Of a stretch of 64,000 bases of DNA, positions 46,546 to 56,400 are shown piece by piece. A program made the translations under genes and the position numbers. The notes below the pieces were generated by a model. The model was not told the DNA's origin, searched no databases, and saw nothing but the letters and a program-made list of their open reading frames with translations. The stretch spans positions 39,052,628 through 39,116,627 of the forward strand of contig NC_085868.1 in the NCBI RefSeq assembly GCF_034702125.1. The letters are read 5' to 3'. Position 1 is the stretch's first letter, and every line of letters begins with the position of its first letter. This DNA comes from Engraulis encrasicolus. Its lineage: Eukaryota; Chordata; Actinopteri; Clupeiformes; Engraulidae.

Positions 46546-47044
46546 TGGTTGTGACGTCATCGGTCGAATGCTCCATTCATTTCAACGGGGCTCCCCAACG
46601 TTCGCACGTCTGTTATTTTTCGATAACGGACGGGTTGGTCTATAACAGACCGCTGTCAATGGCAACAAGACTTTTCACTGCTAAAGCGACTTTTCAACAA
46701 GACTCTAATCAGCTGCTGTGATAGACAACACCTGTTGTCCTGGCTAGCTGTTAGCGGTGTTCCACAATGGCACTGTTTTGTTTTGCGCAGCAACAATCCT
46801 TTGACATTAAAAACTAGAATAGCCCAGACTTCACATTAAATAGGCCTAAAGAAATGTCCCCGCCATGTGTGAATCATTTAAGTATATCCATATAATAAGC
46901 GGGTTAACTTTCGGCGAGTCGGTCGCTTTGTGGAATAGCAGCACTTCAGAGAGAACAAGACCCCTCCGCTCCGCGTCGGGGTCTAAAGATTCTCTCTGTC
47001 GTGCTGCTATTCCACGGTAGCGACCTTCTCGCCGAACGTTAACC
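46546..47044. mobile_element. Insert in the pentanucleotide array with a strong hairpin
   Basis: Non-repetitive sequence interrupting the TACTG array. Its right part is a long imperfect hairpin: arm 46903-46954 (GTTAACTTTCGGCGAGTCGG ... CAGAGAGAA) and arm 46990-47043 (TTCTCTCTGTCGTGCTGC ... CGCCGAACGTTAAC). The loop contains CCGCTCCGCGTCGGGG. Probably an inserted DNA element; ends not defined. Confidence 0.5.
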
Positions 47045-47170
47045 CTTACGTATTGTACTGTACTGTTCTGTATTGCACTATACTGTACTGTACTGTACTT
47101 TATTATACTGCACCGTTCTGTATGCTACTGTACTGTACTGTACTCTACTGCACTGTGCTGTACTGTACAA
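47045..47170. repeat. (TACTG)n pentanucleotide array, part 2
   Basis: Same degenerate TACTG units as 46150-46545, including GCACCGTTCTGTATGCTAC, which shows that the two parts were once continuous. Confidence 0.85.
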
Positions 47171-47981
47171 CTACATAGAACTGAAACATGTAGAACATTC
47201 TGAGGTCATGTACAATATGATGCAAAAAGGAATGACTTATGTTACTGTTACCACTCAAAATCTTGAAGGTTAAAAAAAGTCTTGTGGCATTTTGTTTGGG
47301 GGTGGGGGTATGGTAGACTCTCCTTCCTCCCAGACTATTTGTGTACCTTGCATATCAAGAAAATGAGTACAGGTAATGATTTACTTTTATTGTATATACC
47401 GTATGATAATTGTTGTTTTATATATTTCTCCTATGGTAAGGGTGGCAGAGACCTACAGTACATGTCCATCAGTTGTCAGTTTGGATAGCAATTGAAGTAC
47501 TCAATGATTACTGAGTTAACACAACTGTCATTATTTCCATTTCATTTGATCTGAAGCCATAGCCTAAAACATGTATATTGAGTAATCTGTAATGCCATTC
47601 TAAAGATGACTGAAATGCACTCACTATATGCTACTTGTGAAAATGTTGAATTAGTCGATCTTATGGGTTCTTCATACATAATGGAAAGGTCCTGTCCTTT
47701 ACCCTCTCTCACACAAATAAAAAAAATCTGTTATGGAAATTAGAGGATGGAGAACCTGCTACCTTGGACATCTTGCACTGACACTTCCCCTTTCAGATGC
47801 TGCTGAGCAAGCATTAGCAGCAGTCTATTCTCACCGTAGTTTTAGTGTGGGCAATGCTCATTTTAGTTCAGACCAAGAATCTTCTCAAATCGCTCACAAT
47901 GTTACATTTGCTGTCAAGCATGTAAGCACAGACGCACCCATACTATGTACATTTTTGTAGTTTTCATCAATCTGGTCAAAC
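47171..47981. other. Intergenic DNA, no gene seen
   Basis: The 75-codon frame at 47733-47960 is open but lacks a recognisable domain, paralog or splice context. No repeat border seen. Confidence 0.4.
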
Positions 47982-48329
47982 CAGGGCTTTGAACCATTAT
48001 TTTTTCCCAAACGTTCCGTTCTGAACAGAAACGGAATTATAACGTTTCCGGCTATAAGATCCACCAATAAATTGATGTTCCCGAACCGGTTAGAACAAAA
48101 AAATACTTTTCCCGGAACGGTTAATTTCATTCCTGTCAGCTAATTACTCCCATAAGCCTTACTGACGTGAATTAACTAAGAAAGATGGAAGTGCCAATGT
48201 ATTTTTAAATAAGTGTTCCCGTGCCAGAACATAAAAAATAATAACGTTTCCGGTTTCGTTTCTGTTCCCTGTAAAATACAAAAAGTTCCCGGTTTTCGTT
48301 TTCGTTCCTTGAACCGGTTCAAAGCCCTG
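47982..48329. mobile_element. hAT-type MITE, 348 bp
   Basis: Begins CAGGGCTTTGAACCATTATT and ends GAACCGGTTCAAAGCCCTG; exact 8-bp duplication GGTCAAAC at 47974-47981 and 48330-48337. The interior is rich in ACGTTTCCGG and GTTCCCGG repeats. Confidence 0.9.
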
Positions 48330-48519
48330 GGTCAAACAGGCTACCACTGCCCTTGCTTCATCTCTGCTGAGGACTATATTAACATTGTCAGAAGTAGGCC
48401 TATAATGTCATGTAATTACAATGTAATGCATTACAAAACATTACATACTGTATATGGCATGGTAGACCTTTTTTTCAAGGAAGGCTAGAATTACAGCATA
48501 TACCCTATAGAAACACCAT

Positions 48520-49080
48520 GCAAAGTTTGGTGCTTTTGTCACTCCTGTAACGGTAAAACCCTTAACAGACTCTATAGGCTAAATATAGGTGATATTAACA
48601 GTGATACTATACTGTACATTACGTATGGATGGAGTGAGATGAAAGGAAGCCAAAGTTGCAAATTTGAATTCTGCATCCTAATAAGTGACCGATTTGACAC
48701 TGATATCACCTATATCTGACATTCATACAAGGAACGGCTATCATCTTGAGAAAATTGTGGCCATCTTGAAAATGGCATCCATCTTGAATATTCATGACAG
48801 CTTTTCAATAATCCACAAGACATTTACCAAGTAGTATCAATGATAAATATGTCTAACATATCATATCATATCATATCCATTACTCATAAGAAAACTGCTG
48901 TTGCTGGTGGCCATTTTGAAAAATGGCTGCCATGGGCACCATGTTGAAAACTCATAATGCCTCCATATCCAGATCTTTTTGGAATACCTTTGGCTATATG
49001 TATACCAATTTTAATGCTTGTATCACAAACTGAACGATTTCGGAGCTAAGCCATTGCACTATAAATACAGAGAGGGCAAC
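48520..49080 (-). repeat. Dispersed repeat, inverted partner of 45235-45660
   Basis: Reverse-orientation copy sharing GGCACCATG, AATGGCTGCCATGGGCACC, TTTACCAAGTAGTA, GTATCACAAACTGAACGATT and the flanking GTCACTCCTGTAACGGTAA. The copies are diverged and about 2.9 kb apart. Confidence 0.75.
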
Positions 49081-49250
49081 ATGTCACAACTGGAACTAGA
49101 CTAGCCTGTTCAGAACTACATTTGCGGCAATTCTAAAATCAGTTAAAACTGAGGATAGGTGCGTATGGGTGGAGTAAATGCAAATAAAAACTGAAGCCAC
49201 GCCTCGGTAGAACGAAAACCCGTAGAACTGGGTCCGTGGGAAGACGCCTA

Positions 49251-49510
49251 TATATGTCCCCGGTTCTTAGGGTGAGATGAGGGAGTCATTTCTCTACTTC
49301 ACCCAACTCGCCACAGCCGAAGAGAGCGTGACTCATAAAGTGAGGTTCGCGTCCTCTGCGTCACGTTATACAGGTGGCAGGCGTCCCCACCCACAGCACA
49401 AATTTCACCTTTCAGGAGGGATTTTACTAAGTCTTCGTCACAGGTTGACAGCCAATGAGCATCTCATAGAGATGACTCCCTCATCTCACTCAAAGAACCG
49501 GGGACATAGC
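49251..49510. repeat. Foldback repeat around ATGAGGGAGTCAT
   Basis: Left arm 49254-49295 (ATGTCCCCGGTTCTTAGGGT then GAGATGAGGGAGTCAT) is repeated inverted at 49468-49508 (GATGACTCCCTCATCTCACT then CAAAGAACCGGGGACAT). The 170-base loop is not self-similar. Probably a MITE. Confidence 0.7.
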
Positions 49511-49559
49511 CTACATATGTCCTCATGTTTACTAGTGAGACCAAAGTGCAGTAAGTTTT

Positions 49560-49722
49560 GCAGCTAAAAATGTCTGGAGACGATCCACTATGTCATGAAT
49601 GAAAAGTGCAATTTTCCCATTCATAATGCATACTTAGAATGTAATGATTGGTGTGGTAGGCCTATTGATGAAAATGGTAACATTTGTGAATGGGTTGTTT
49701 AAATAGTATAGTGCACCTTTAA
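49560..49722 (-). mobile_element. 380-bp MITE family, copy M6 (partial, diverged)
   Basis: On the reverse strand it reads CTTAAAGGTGCAC ... TGTTACC ... CATTATGAATGGGAAAATTG ... CAGACATTTTTAGCTGC, following the order of copy M2 with deletions. It contains TAGGCCTA at 49657, near the AATACTTACC site of the consensus. Confidence 0.6.
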
Positions 49723-49727
49723 GTGCT

Positions 49728-50075
49728 ATCCCATTCCTAACCCATAGGTTAAATAGGATGTCGGTCCACCTTTTGCAGCTATTACAGCTTCAACTCTTCT
49801 AGGAAGGCTGATCAGAAGGTTGAGGAGACTATGTTTATATGCATTTTTGACCATTCTTCCAAGCTTGTTGGTAAGATCACACACTGATGTTGGTCCAGAA
49901 GGCCTGGCTCTCAGTCTCTGCGCTAATTCATTCCAAAGTCATGTTGGAGGAGGAAGAAGCCCGCTCCAAATTGTTCCCACTGGTTGGGGAGCATGGATTT
50001 GTCCAATATAATTTGGTATCCTGCAGCATTCAATGTTCTTTCCATTAACAAAGAGTTCAAAAAAAGAGTTAAAAA
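49728..50075 (-). pseudogene. Tc1-type transposase fragment
   Basis: The reverse strand encodes pieces of a Tc1/mariner transposase: ERTLNAAGYQIILDKSML and PNQWEQFGAG at 49957-50045. Further upstream on + are the reverse complements of conserved motifs (TCCACCTTTTGCAGCTATTA; GACCATTCTTCCAAG). Frames are broken and the element ends are missing. A dead copy next to two MITE copies. Confidence 0.7.
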
Positions 50076-50077
50076 AT

Positions 50078-50272
50078 TCAAAATAGCGGACCAGAAGATC
50101 CCCTCTTTCATGTAAAATGTTTTGCCTATGTAAAATGCAATTTCGCCAGTCATATTGAAGAATTAGAATTTAATGGTGGTAAGTAGGCCTATTTGTTTAA
50201 AAAGTAACTTGTGAATGAACAGCATGAATTCTGAAAATGAGCTTATAAAATATTACACAGTGCCCTTTAAAA
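50078..50272 (-). mobile_element. 380-bp MITE family, copy M5 (partial)
   Basis: On the reverse strand: TTAAAGGGCACTGTGTAATA, CAGAATTCATGCTGTTCATT, AAGTTACTTTTT, CTTACCACCATTAAATTC, GGGGATCTTCTGGTCCGC. A TAGGCCTA at 50184-50191 is an exact 6-bp insertion relative to the consensus ATACTTACCACC. Confidence 0.75.
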
Positions 50273-51626
50273 AGGAGAAAATATCTCATCTCATGATTTA
50301 CGCTATTCATTAAATAGCCTAAAACCATTTATTAATTAACTTATCACCGTCATAGTAAGTGGTATGGTGGTATTTAATAATAAATAAATAATGAGTCTCA
50401 GCTCACGAGTGCGGATTTTCTCCTCTTTAGGCATGCAGACCAGGCCACTGCATCTGACGCTATGTGACTTGGACGCAGCTGCTCAGACATGGAAACCCAT
50501 TCAATGAAGCTCTCTGTGTAGCCTAGGCCTACAGCACTTGGGATAATCTGATAATTCTCTCCACAAGTGACGGAGCAGAAAGTTGGTGAGCTCTTTAACC
50601 TGAGCCCAGTCTCGCGAAAAAATCAACTGTAGGCTATGCCTCGTGGTGCCGTTTTTCGTGGTTGAGCAATGCGCGCTGTCGTCGAGAGTGGGCGAGAGAG
50701 AGCGAGTGAGAGAGAGAGACCACCCGAGCAGCGTACATTCCGGGAGGGGAGCGCTGTCGTTATGTCAGCTTCATGCCATCTCTCCCTTCCTCCAACATTG
50801 TCCCTAACCTTAACTCTAAACCTAACCCTAAATCGCTTGTTTGAAATTTTTGATTACCGTCGTTTCCAGTTAGCCTTCACTCATGCTTGATTGTTGACGT
50901 CCGTCTGCATTATTCTTCCCCCCAGAACCAAACTACCCCTATTGTCAATTCCCCCTTTCATCACCCAACCACGAGAAACGAGACTATTCGTAACGGCACC
51001 ACGAGGCTTAGGCCTACAGTTGATTTTTTCTGTTTTTCTCGTAAGGAATTCACAAATGGCCCGAGATACAAGGCACTACTCAGGATCCAGCATCTGTTGA
51101 CCCCTCTCCATTAGTTTACGTGGCCACTTTGTGTCTGAGTTGCAGTTGTTACCAACAGTTGAATGTGGAATATTTCGGAGCGAGGAAATTTCATGATTGG
51201 ATTTGCTCCTAAGGTGGTGTCACTGTTAGGCTATAGTATATGTCAGTGGGTGGCGTCCTATGAAAGTTCCACTGTGCTGGAATTCATGAGCTCGTGAGTG
51301 GCCCAGAAACTTTTTTTTCAAAAACAGTAGCATAGGCCTACTAGGTGCTTGATTTTTTAATAGGCTAGGCCTACATCTAGCCAAGTGAGTAGGACACCTG
51401 ATTATCATTTGTATGGGTAAGCAACCACTTAGTAGTTTGTAGGCTAACCAGCTTAAGCTGGAAGGGTGTAGGACTAGACTGTTTCCTCCCAATGATCTGA
51501 TTCTGCATTCATTCGGATATCCATGGGGATCTGGGGAGTTTTTAAGAGACTAGCCTACTCAGTTTTGCATCATAATGTCATTAATTGAAATATTGTTCAA
51601 AATGTTTCTTTCATTATCAGCACTGT
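50273..51626. other. Intergenic DNA, no gene seen
   Basis: Includes a GAGAGAGCGAG-rich stretch near 50690-50720 and telomere-like CCTAACCCTAAA near 50820. Open frames at 50669-51114 show no domain. It may contain the missing 5' exon of the V-set gene at 53468, but none was identified. Confidence 0.4.
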
Positions 51627-52017
51627 TTAAAGGGACACTGTGTGAGATTTTTAGTTGTTTATTTCCAGAATTCATGCTACCCATTCACTAATGTTACCTT
51701 TATCATGAATACCACCAGCATCAAATTTTAAGTATTCATTATGACTGGAAAAATTGCACTTTTCATACATGAAAAAAGGGGATCTTCTCCATGGTCCCCC
51801 ATTTTGAATGTCCAGAAATAGCCATTTTTAGCTGCAAAAATGACTGTACTTGGGCCATAGGCCTAGGCTACTATGAAATATTAGTTTATTAGGCCTAGGC
51901 CTACTTAGTAAACTTCCATGAAAAGATAAAATTTGGCAATAGGCGCCCCAGTTTCAATGAGCAGCATGGTTACAGTACCTTTTTTGACCATTTCCTGCAC
52001 AGTCAGTGTCCCTTTAA
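51627..52017 (+). mobile_element. 380-bp MITE family, copy M3 with two GGCCTA insertion clusters
   Basis: Full-length copy: TTAAAGGGACACTGTGTGAG at the left, AGTGTCCCTTTAA at the right. Relative to M1 and M2 it carries extra TAGGCCTAGGCTA at 51858 and TAGGCCTAGGCCTA at 51890, each exactly at a TA of the consensus (CATACTAG and TTACTTAG). Confidence 0.85.
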
Positions 52018-53204
52018 GATACTTCCAAACAAATGGATTGAAGAAATGGCCACGTTTGTGATCAGCCTACGATACATTCTTCTGGTTAGAAAATGCATTG
52101 AAATGGGGAAGTGCGCAGGACAGAAGAACTGCGTCATATGCCGGAAACATCAGGGGGAAAACACGTCAATACCTAACCTCCCGTCCTCTCCTTTTGCTAT
52201 CGGCCTCGTAATGCGAAGCAGGACGTCATTGAGGATAGAAGCTTTTGTCCATGTCTCGCAAAACACAATTCAAATTCCATTTGCAATCGGGAGGACGTTG
52301 GATGTATTTAAGTCCCCTAAAACGTGGTAGGCTACCTCGACTGACAGAGGGAAAACTTTGTCAGTGCATCACGAGGTCACAGTCTAAAAGAGAGGTCGGG
52401 AGGTCGGCTATTGAATAGACGCAAGATACCACCCAGATGTATAGTACATCACAGACCTGTAGTACATTGACATTAGCCTACTCGTTTTCATCATCACCCC
52501 ACCACATTGTCTTGATAATGGATATGAGGTATGAACGTTGTACAATCTTAAAGCTAATTCAAATTCAATTTAAATGTTCCGAAAGTTCAACTGCCTTACC
52601 CATTTCTTGTAGTTTTTGGGGCGACGCTGTTTACAAATTCTTAGCTATTAAGCGGAACTAAACTACATCGTCTCGGCCTACAGTGTATTTAGTTTCACTT
52701 GTGTTTTAGCGTCTTCAACAAAATTGTTCAATCCGACCATTTAGCTCTGGCCTCCTTGGCATCCTCTGTGAAATGTTTACAACTACTAGCCTGCTGCGGT
52801 TGCCTGAAGCGTTGTCTGTCACCTGTCAGCAGAGTCGGACCGCCATTTTTGTAATAATTGATCTGAAAATGCTAGTTATTACATGAGATAGTAAAAATGT
52901 AAGACCAGACCTATGGTAAAGTGACCCATAGATAGGCCTAGATGTAGGTTTGGTCTGGAAAGTGGCGGGGATGCCTTCTGAGGAAAACAATTCTAGTTGA
53001 AGCAGACTTTCATTTATTTGACTTTTCAGACTTTTTCTTTGCCGATTTGATCCTGCTCCCAGGTCAGACGTTTGGATGTGCTGGCTAATAGCTAGGCCTA
53101 ATCTGTATTAGGTCAATGCAGGATCCTTTATATATATATAAAAAAAACATTTTAAGGCCTACATTGAGCTATATTTGTGAAAAGGTGGTGGGGACAAATT
53201 AAAG

Positions 53205-53441
53205 TAAAGGGGATCTTCTCCATTGTCCACCATTTTGAATGTCCAGAAATAGACATATTTAGCTGCAAATCTTACTGTACTTTGGTCATAGTAGTAAATA
53301 TTAGCTTGTTAGTTATTAGGCTATAGGCCTACATGAAAAGATCAATTGAAATTTGGCAATAGTCAGTAGGCCTAGGCCTACACTTTCAATGAGCAGCATT
53401 GCAATACCTACTCTGGCCACCATCCTACACTGCACCTTTAA
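53205..53441 (+). mobile_element. 380-bp MITE family, copy M4 (partial)
   Basis: Starts within the family at GGGGATCTTCTCCATTGTCC and ends TACACTGCACCTTTAA. Compared with M1 and M2 it has additional TAGGCCTA at 53324 and TAGGCCTAGGCCTA at 53367. It lies just upstream of the leader exon at 53468. Confidence 0.75.
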
Positions 53442-53467
53442 CTGAAAAGATATATATCTTTTTACAG

Positions 53468-56400
53468 ACTCCATTTCAGCTTGCTGGTTTTCCTGCTTCT
53501 CTTCATTGAGCCAGGTGAGTGTGCAAGGTTCAACAAGCTACAGACAGTAGGCCTATAAGTACAGCTGTCTGTGTGTGGGGAGGGTGGCAGCAGCACGTGT
53601 GAGGTACGGTTATGAACATGTGGGTTGGTTAAGAAAAAGCAGTTGGTGGGTATTCCAAATATGTGGTTCAGCAACTTATCCCAGATAATATTTCAGCACA
53701 ACTGCAGTTCATAATACAGATGGCCTGTGAGCGTGCCAGTTGTTCCCCTGGTCACGGTCATATTTGTGAGCTTTCTTAAGTCCTTAAAACTTAATCAGAG
53801 CTGTCACTTTTTGCGCAAATGTTGCACCAAAAAGTTAGATGATTTCACCAAGCTCATTCATTCAATCAACCCCCCCCCCCAAAAAAAAAAAACAAAAAAA
53901 CAAGTCATTGATGGAAATAAAATAAATAAATAAATGGTACAATGTAATGATTTTGATTCTTCAACTGGGGTACATATACACTATGTTACCAAAAGTGTTC
54001 ACTAACTTGCCTTGACTCACATATGATCTTCAATGCCATCCCATTCCTAACCCATATGGTTCATTTTTTCCATATGAGGTACCCATAGGACCCATATGAT
54101 ATTGGTCCACCTTTTTGCTGCTATTACAGCTTCAACTCATCTGGGAAGGCTGTCAACTAAGTCCACGAGGTGACCATTCTTCTAAAAGCGCATTGGTGAG
54201 GTCACACAAAGTCAAGTTCATCCATGCCATACTCTCACCATTTCCCAAAGTCAAGTGTTCTAGCCTTGGTAGTGTGTGAAACGCCTAGTGATTGGATACA
54301 CAGTGCACAGATTGGTGCACAGTCATGTTGGAAGAGGAAGGGGTGTGTTCCAAACTGTTACCACAACGTTGGGAGCATGGAATTATCCAAAATGTTTTGA
54401 TATCCTGGATGATGACACAGTATGGTATGGATGACCTTGACTGGCCTGTACAGAGTCCTAACCTGAACCATAAAACAGCTTTGGGATGAATTAGAGAGGA
54501 GACTGAGAGCCAGGCTTTCTCGAATGGCAGTGAAGATCATATGTGAGTCAAGGCAAGACAGCGAATACTTTTGGTAATCTTGTCTCTTTCTCAATGCCCA
54601 GTGTTCTGGCCTTGAGGACGTGGAACGCCCATTGATTGGATACTTGGTGGAGTTCACCAAAGAGTATCCAATCACTGGCCGGTTCACATCCTAGCAAGGC
54701 TAGAACACTGGGCATTGAGATAGGGCCATAGTGTATGTCAAGCCTGAGCCCAATTGCACTACTTTTTACATGACATTGAATTTCACCTTTAGGCATTCTG
54801 ACCAACCTGTCTTATCAGTTTTTTTTCCTATTCCTCCTGAATAGTCTGAAATCACTGAAAAATAAATTATATGCATACCCACCCGCTGGTGTGACCCTCT
54901 GTCCAATAGTACACAATATGCATTTGAAAGACATCCATTATAATAGAGCTGTTATAGAACCTACTAGGGCTGTAACGATACACTGAACTCACGATTCGGT
55001 TTGTATCACGATTCATGAACTACGGTTTGATATTCCACCACGATTTTACATTTGTCAACATGATAAACATTATGAATAAAAACTATAGTCTATAGGTAGA
55101 ATCGGTTATAAGAGGCTACTAATAATTTTGAAAAGATTCTATATAGTAATGATGATGCTTCGAGGCACTATCACTTCACATCATGTGGTTGTTTTCTGGG
55201 CTGATGGGTATCAAAACGTTAAAAGGGCGTATCACTATACTGCCTCCTTGTATCAAGATACAGTATGGTGACTCTGTGTATCACGATTTCTCGGTTCGAT
55301 ACAATATCGTTACAGCCCTAGAACCTACTGTTTGCTGGGTTGTACACACTTGTTTTGACAATCAGTGTCCTTGGAAGTAAGACACACAGTCCCTTAATTT
55401 AGAGCAGGCAACACTACTGTGGTACCCCATAGTACAAGGTAGCCCCCCAGGAGCTTCTGAAGTGCCCACAAAGGATGTTTAAAAAAATAGTGACTATGTC
55501 AAGGTTTTAATCTCAGTTCATTTTTTCTTGATTTAAATGCGAAATTATTTCATCAGTAACATCATCATTAACAAAAAGCATATACAACAGTACCATATCA
55601 TAATGGGATTTGAAATGGATAAAATTGAATTGTAGGCCTATTGGTACTGGTTAAGGGCAAATAATTATTCTTGTTTTTAATCTACTATTTTCACATACAA
55701 ATGCAGAAAATTCAAGATAAAATTGCAAAATAAAACTACACTGAATCTGCCTCACATATCGGCATCCATGTAAGCGCCCATTAAATGTGCAGTTTAACAG
55801 CTAGGACGATCAAGTTTTTTGTGCATTTCAATGGCCAAATACACTTAAAACATCGGTAGAAGGCTGGGACTGGATGCTGATTCTCGTAGCTAGAGTGAGA
55901 GCACATGCAGACTGTGCAGTGTGAAAATGACAACTAAACAGCCCATAAACTTCTCGCACTCGCGCTGCCCCCGTCTCTGGGCATGCAAACGTGCAGTGTG
56001 AAACAAGTATTTTTTTATGATGGTATTTTCTTACACATTCCGTGACGCTGATTTATCTGACCTGCTGTCTGTTCCCCCTCTCAGTTTCAACCATTCACCC
56101 ACATCCCTATTCCCATTTCCACTTGCCAGTCTGCTGTATGGGTATTAGCTAGCTGTTAACTCACTTTGGGTTTATGAGGACTTGTAGGAAATGGTTGGTT
56201 GAGTTATCGCAGTGGCTGGCTCGACAAATTGCACTCTGGACTTTGCACTTGTGTCTTTGTCAACATTTACGTTGTGGGTGAAGTGATGCTGGTCCAAAGT
56301 GGACAATGTTGTCTGAACATAACTGGTATCGTACTATATATTGTACTACATTGTACTGCAGTATATCTTTCACCCATGAGATTGTTTAAAATGCCTTACT

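Noticed and set aside
46178..46645. 155-codon Tyr/Cys/Leu-rich frame
   Set aside because: Translation of the TACTG pentanucleotide array.
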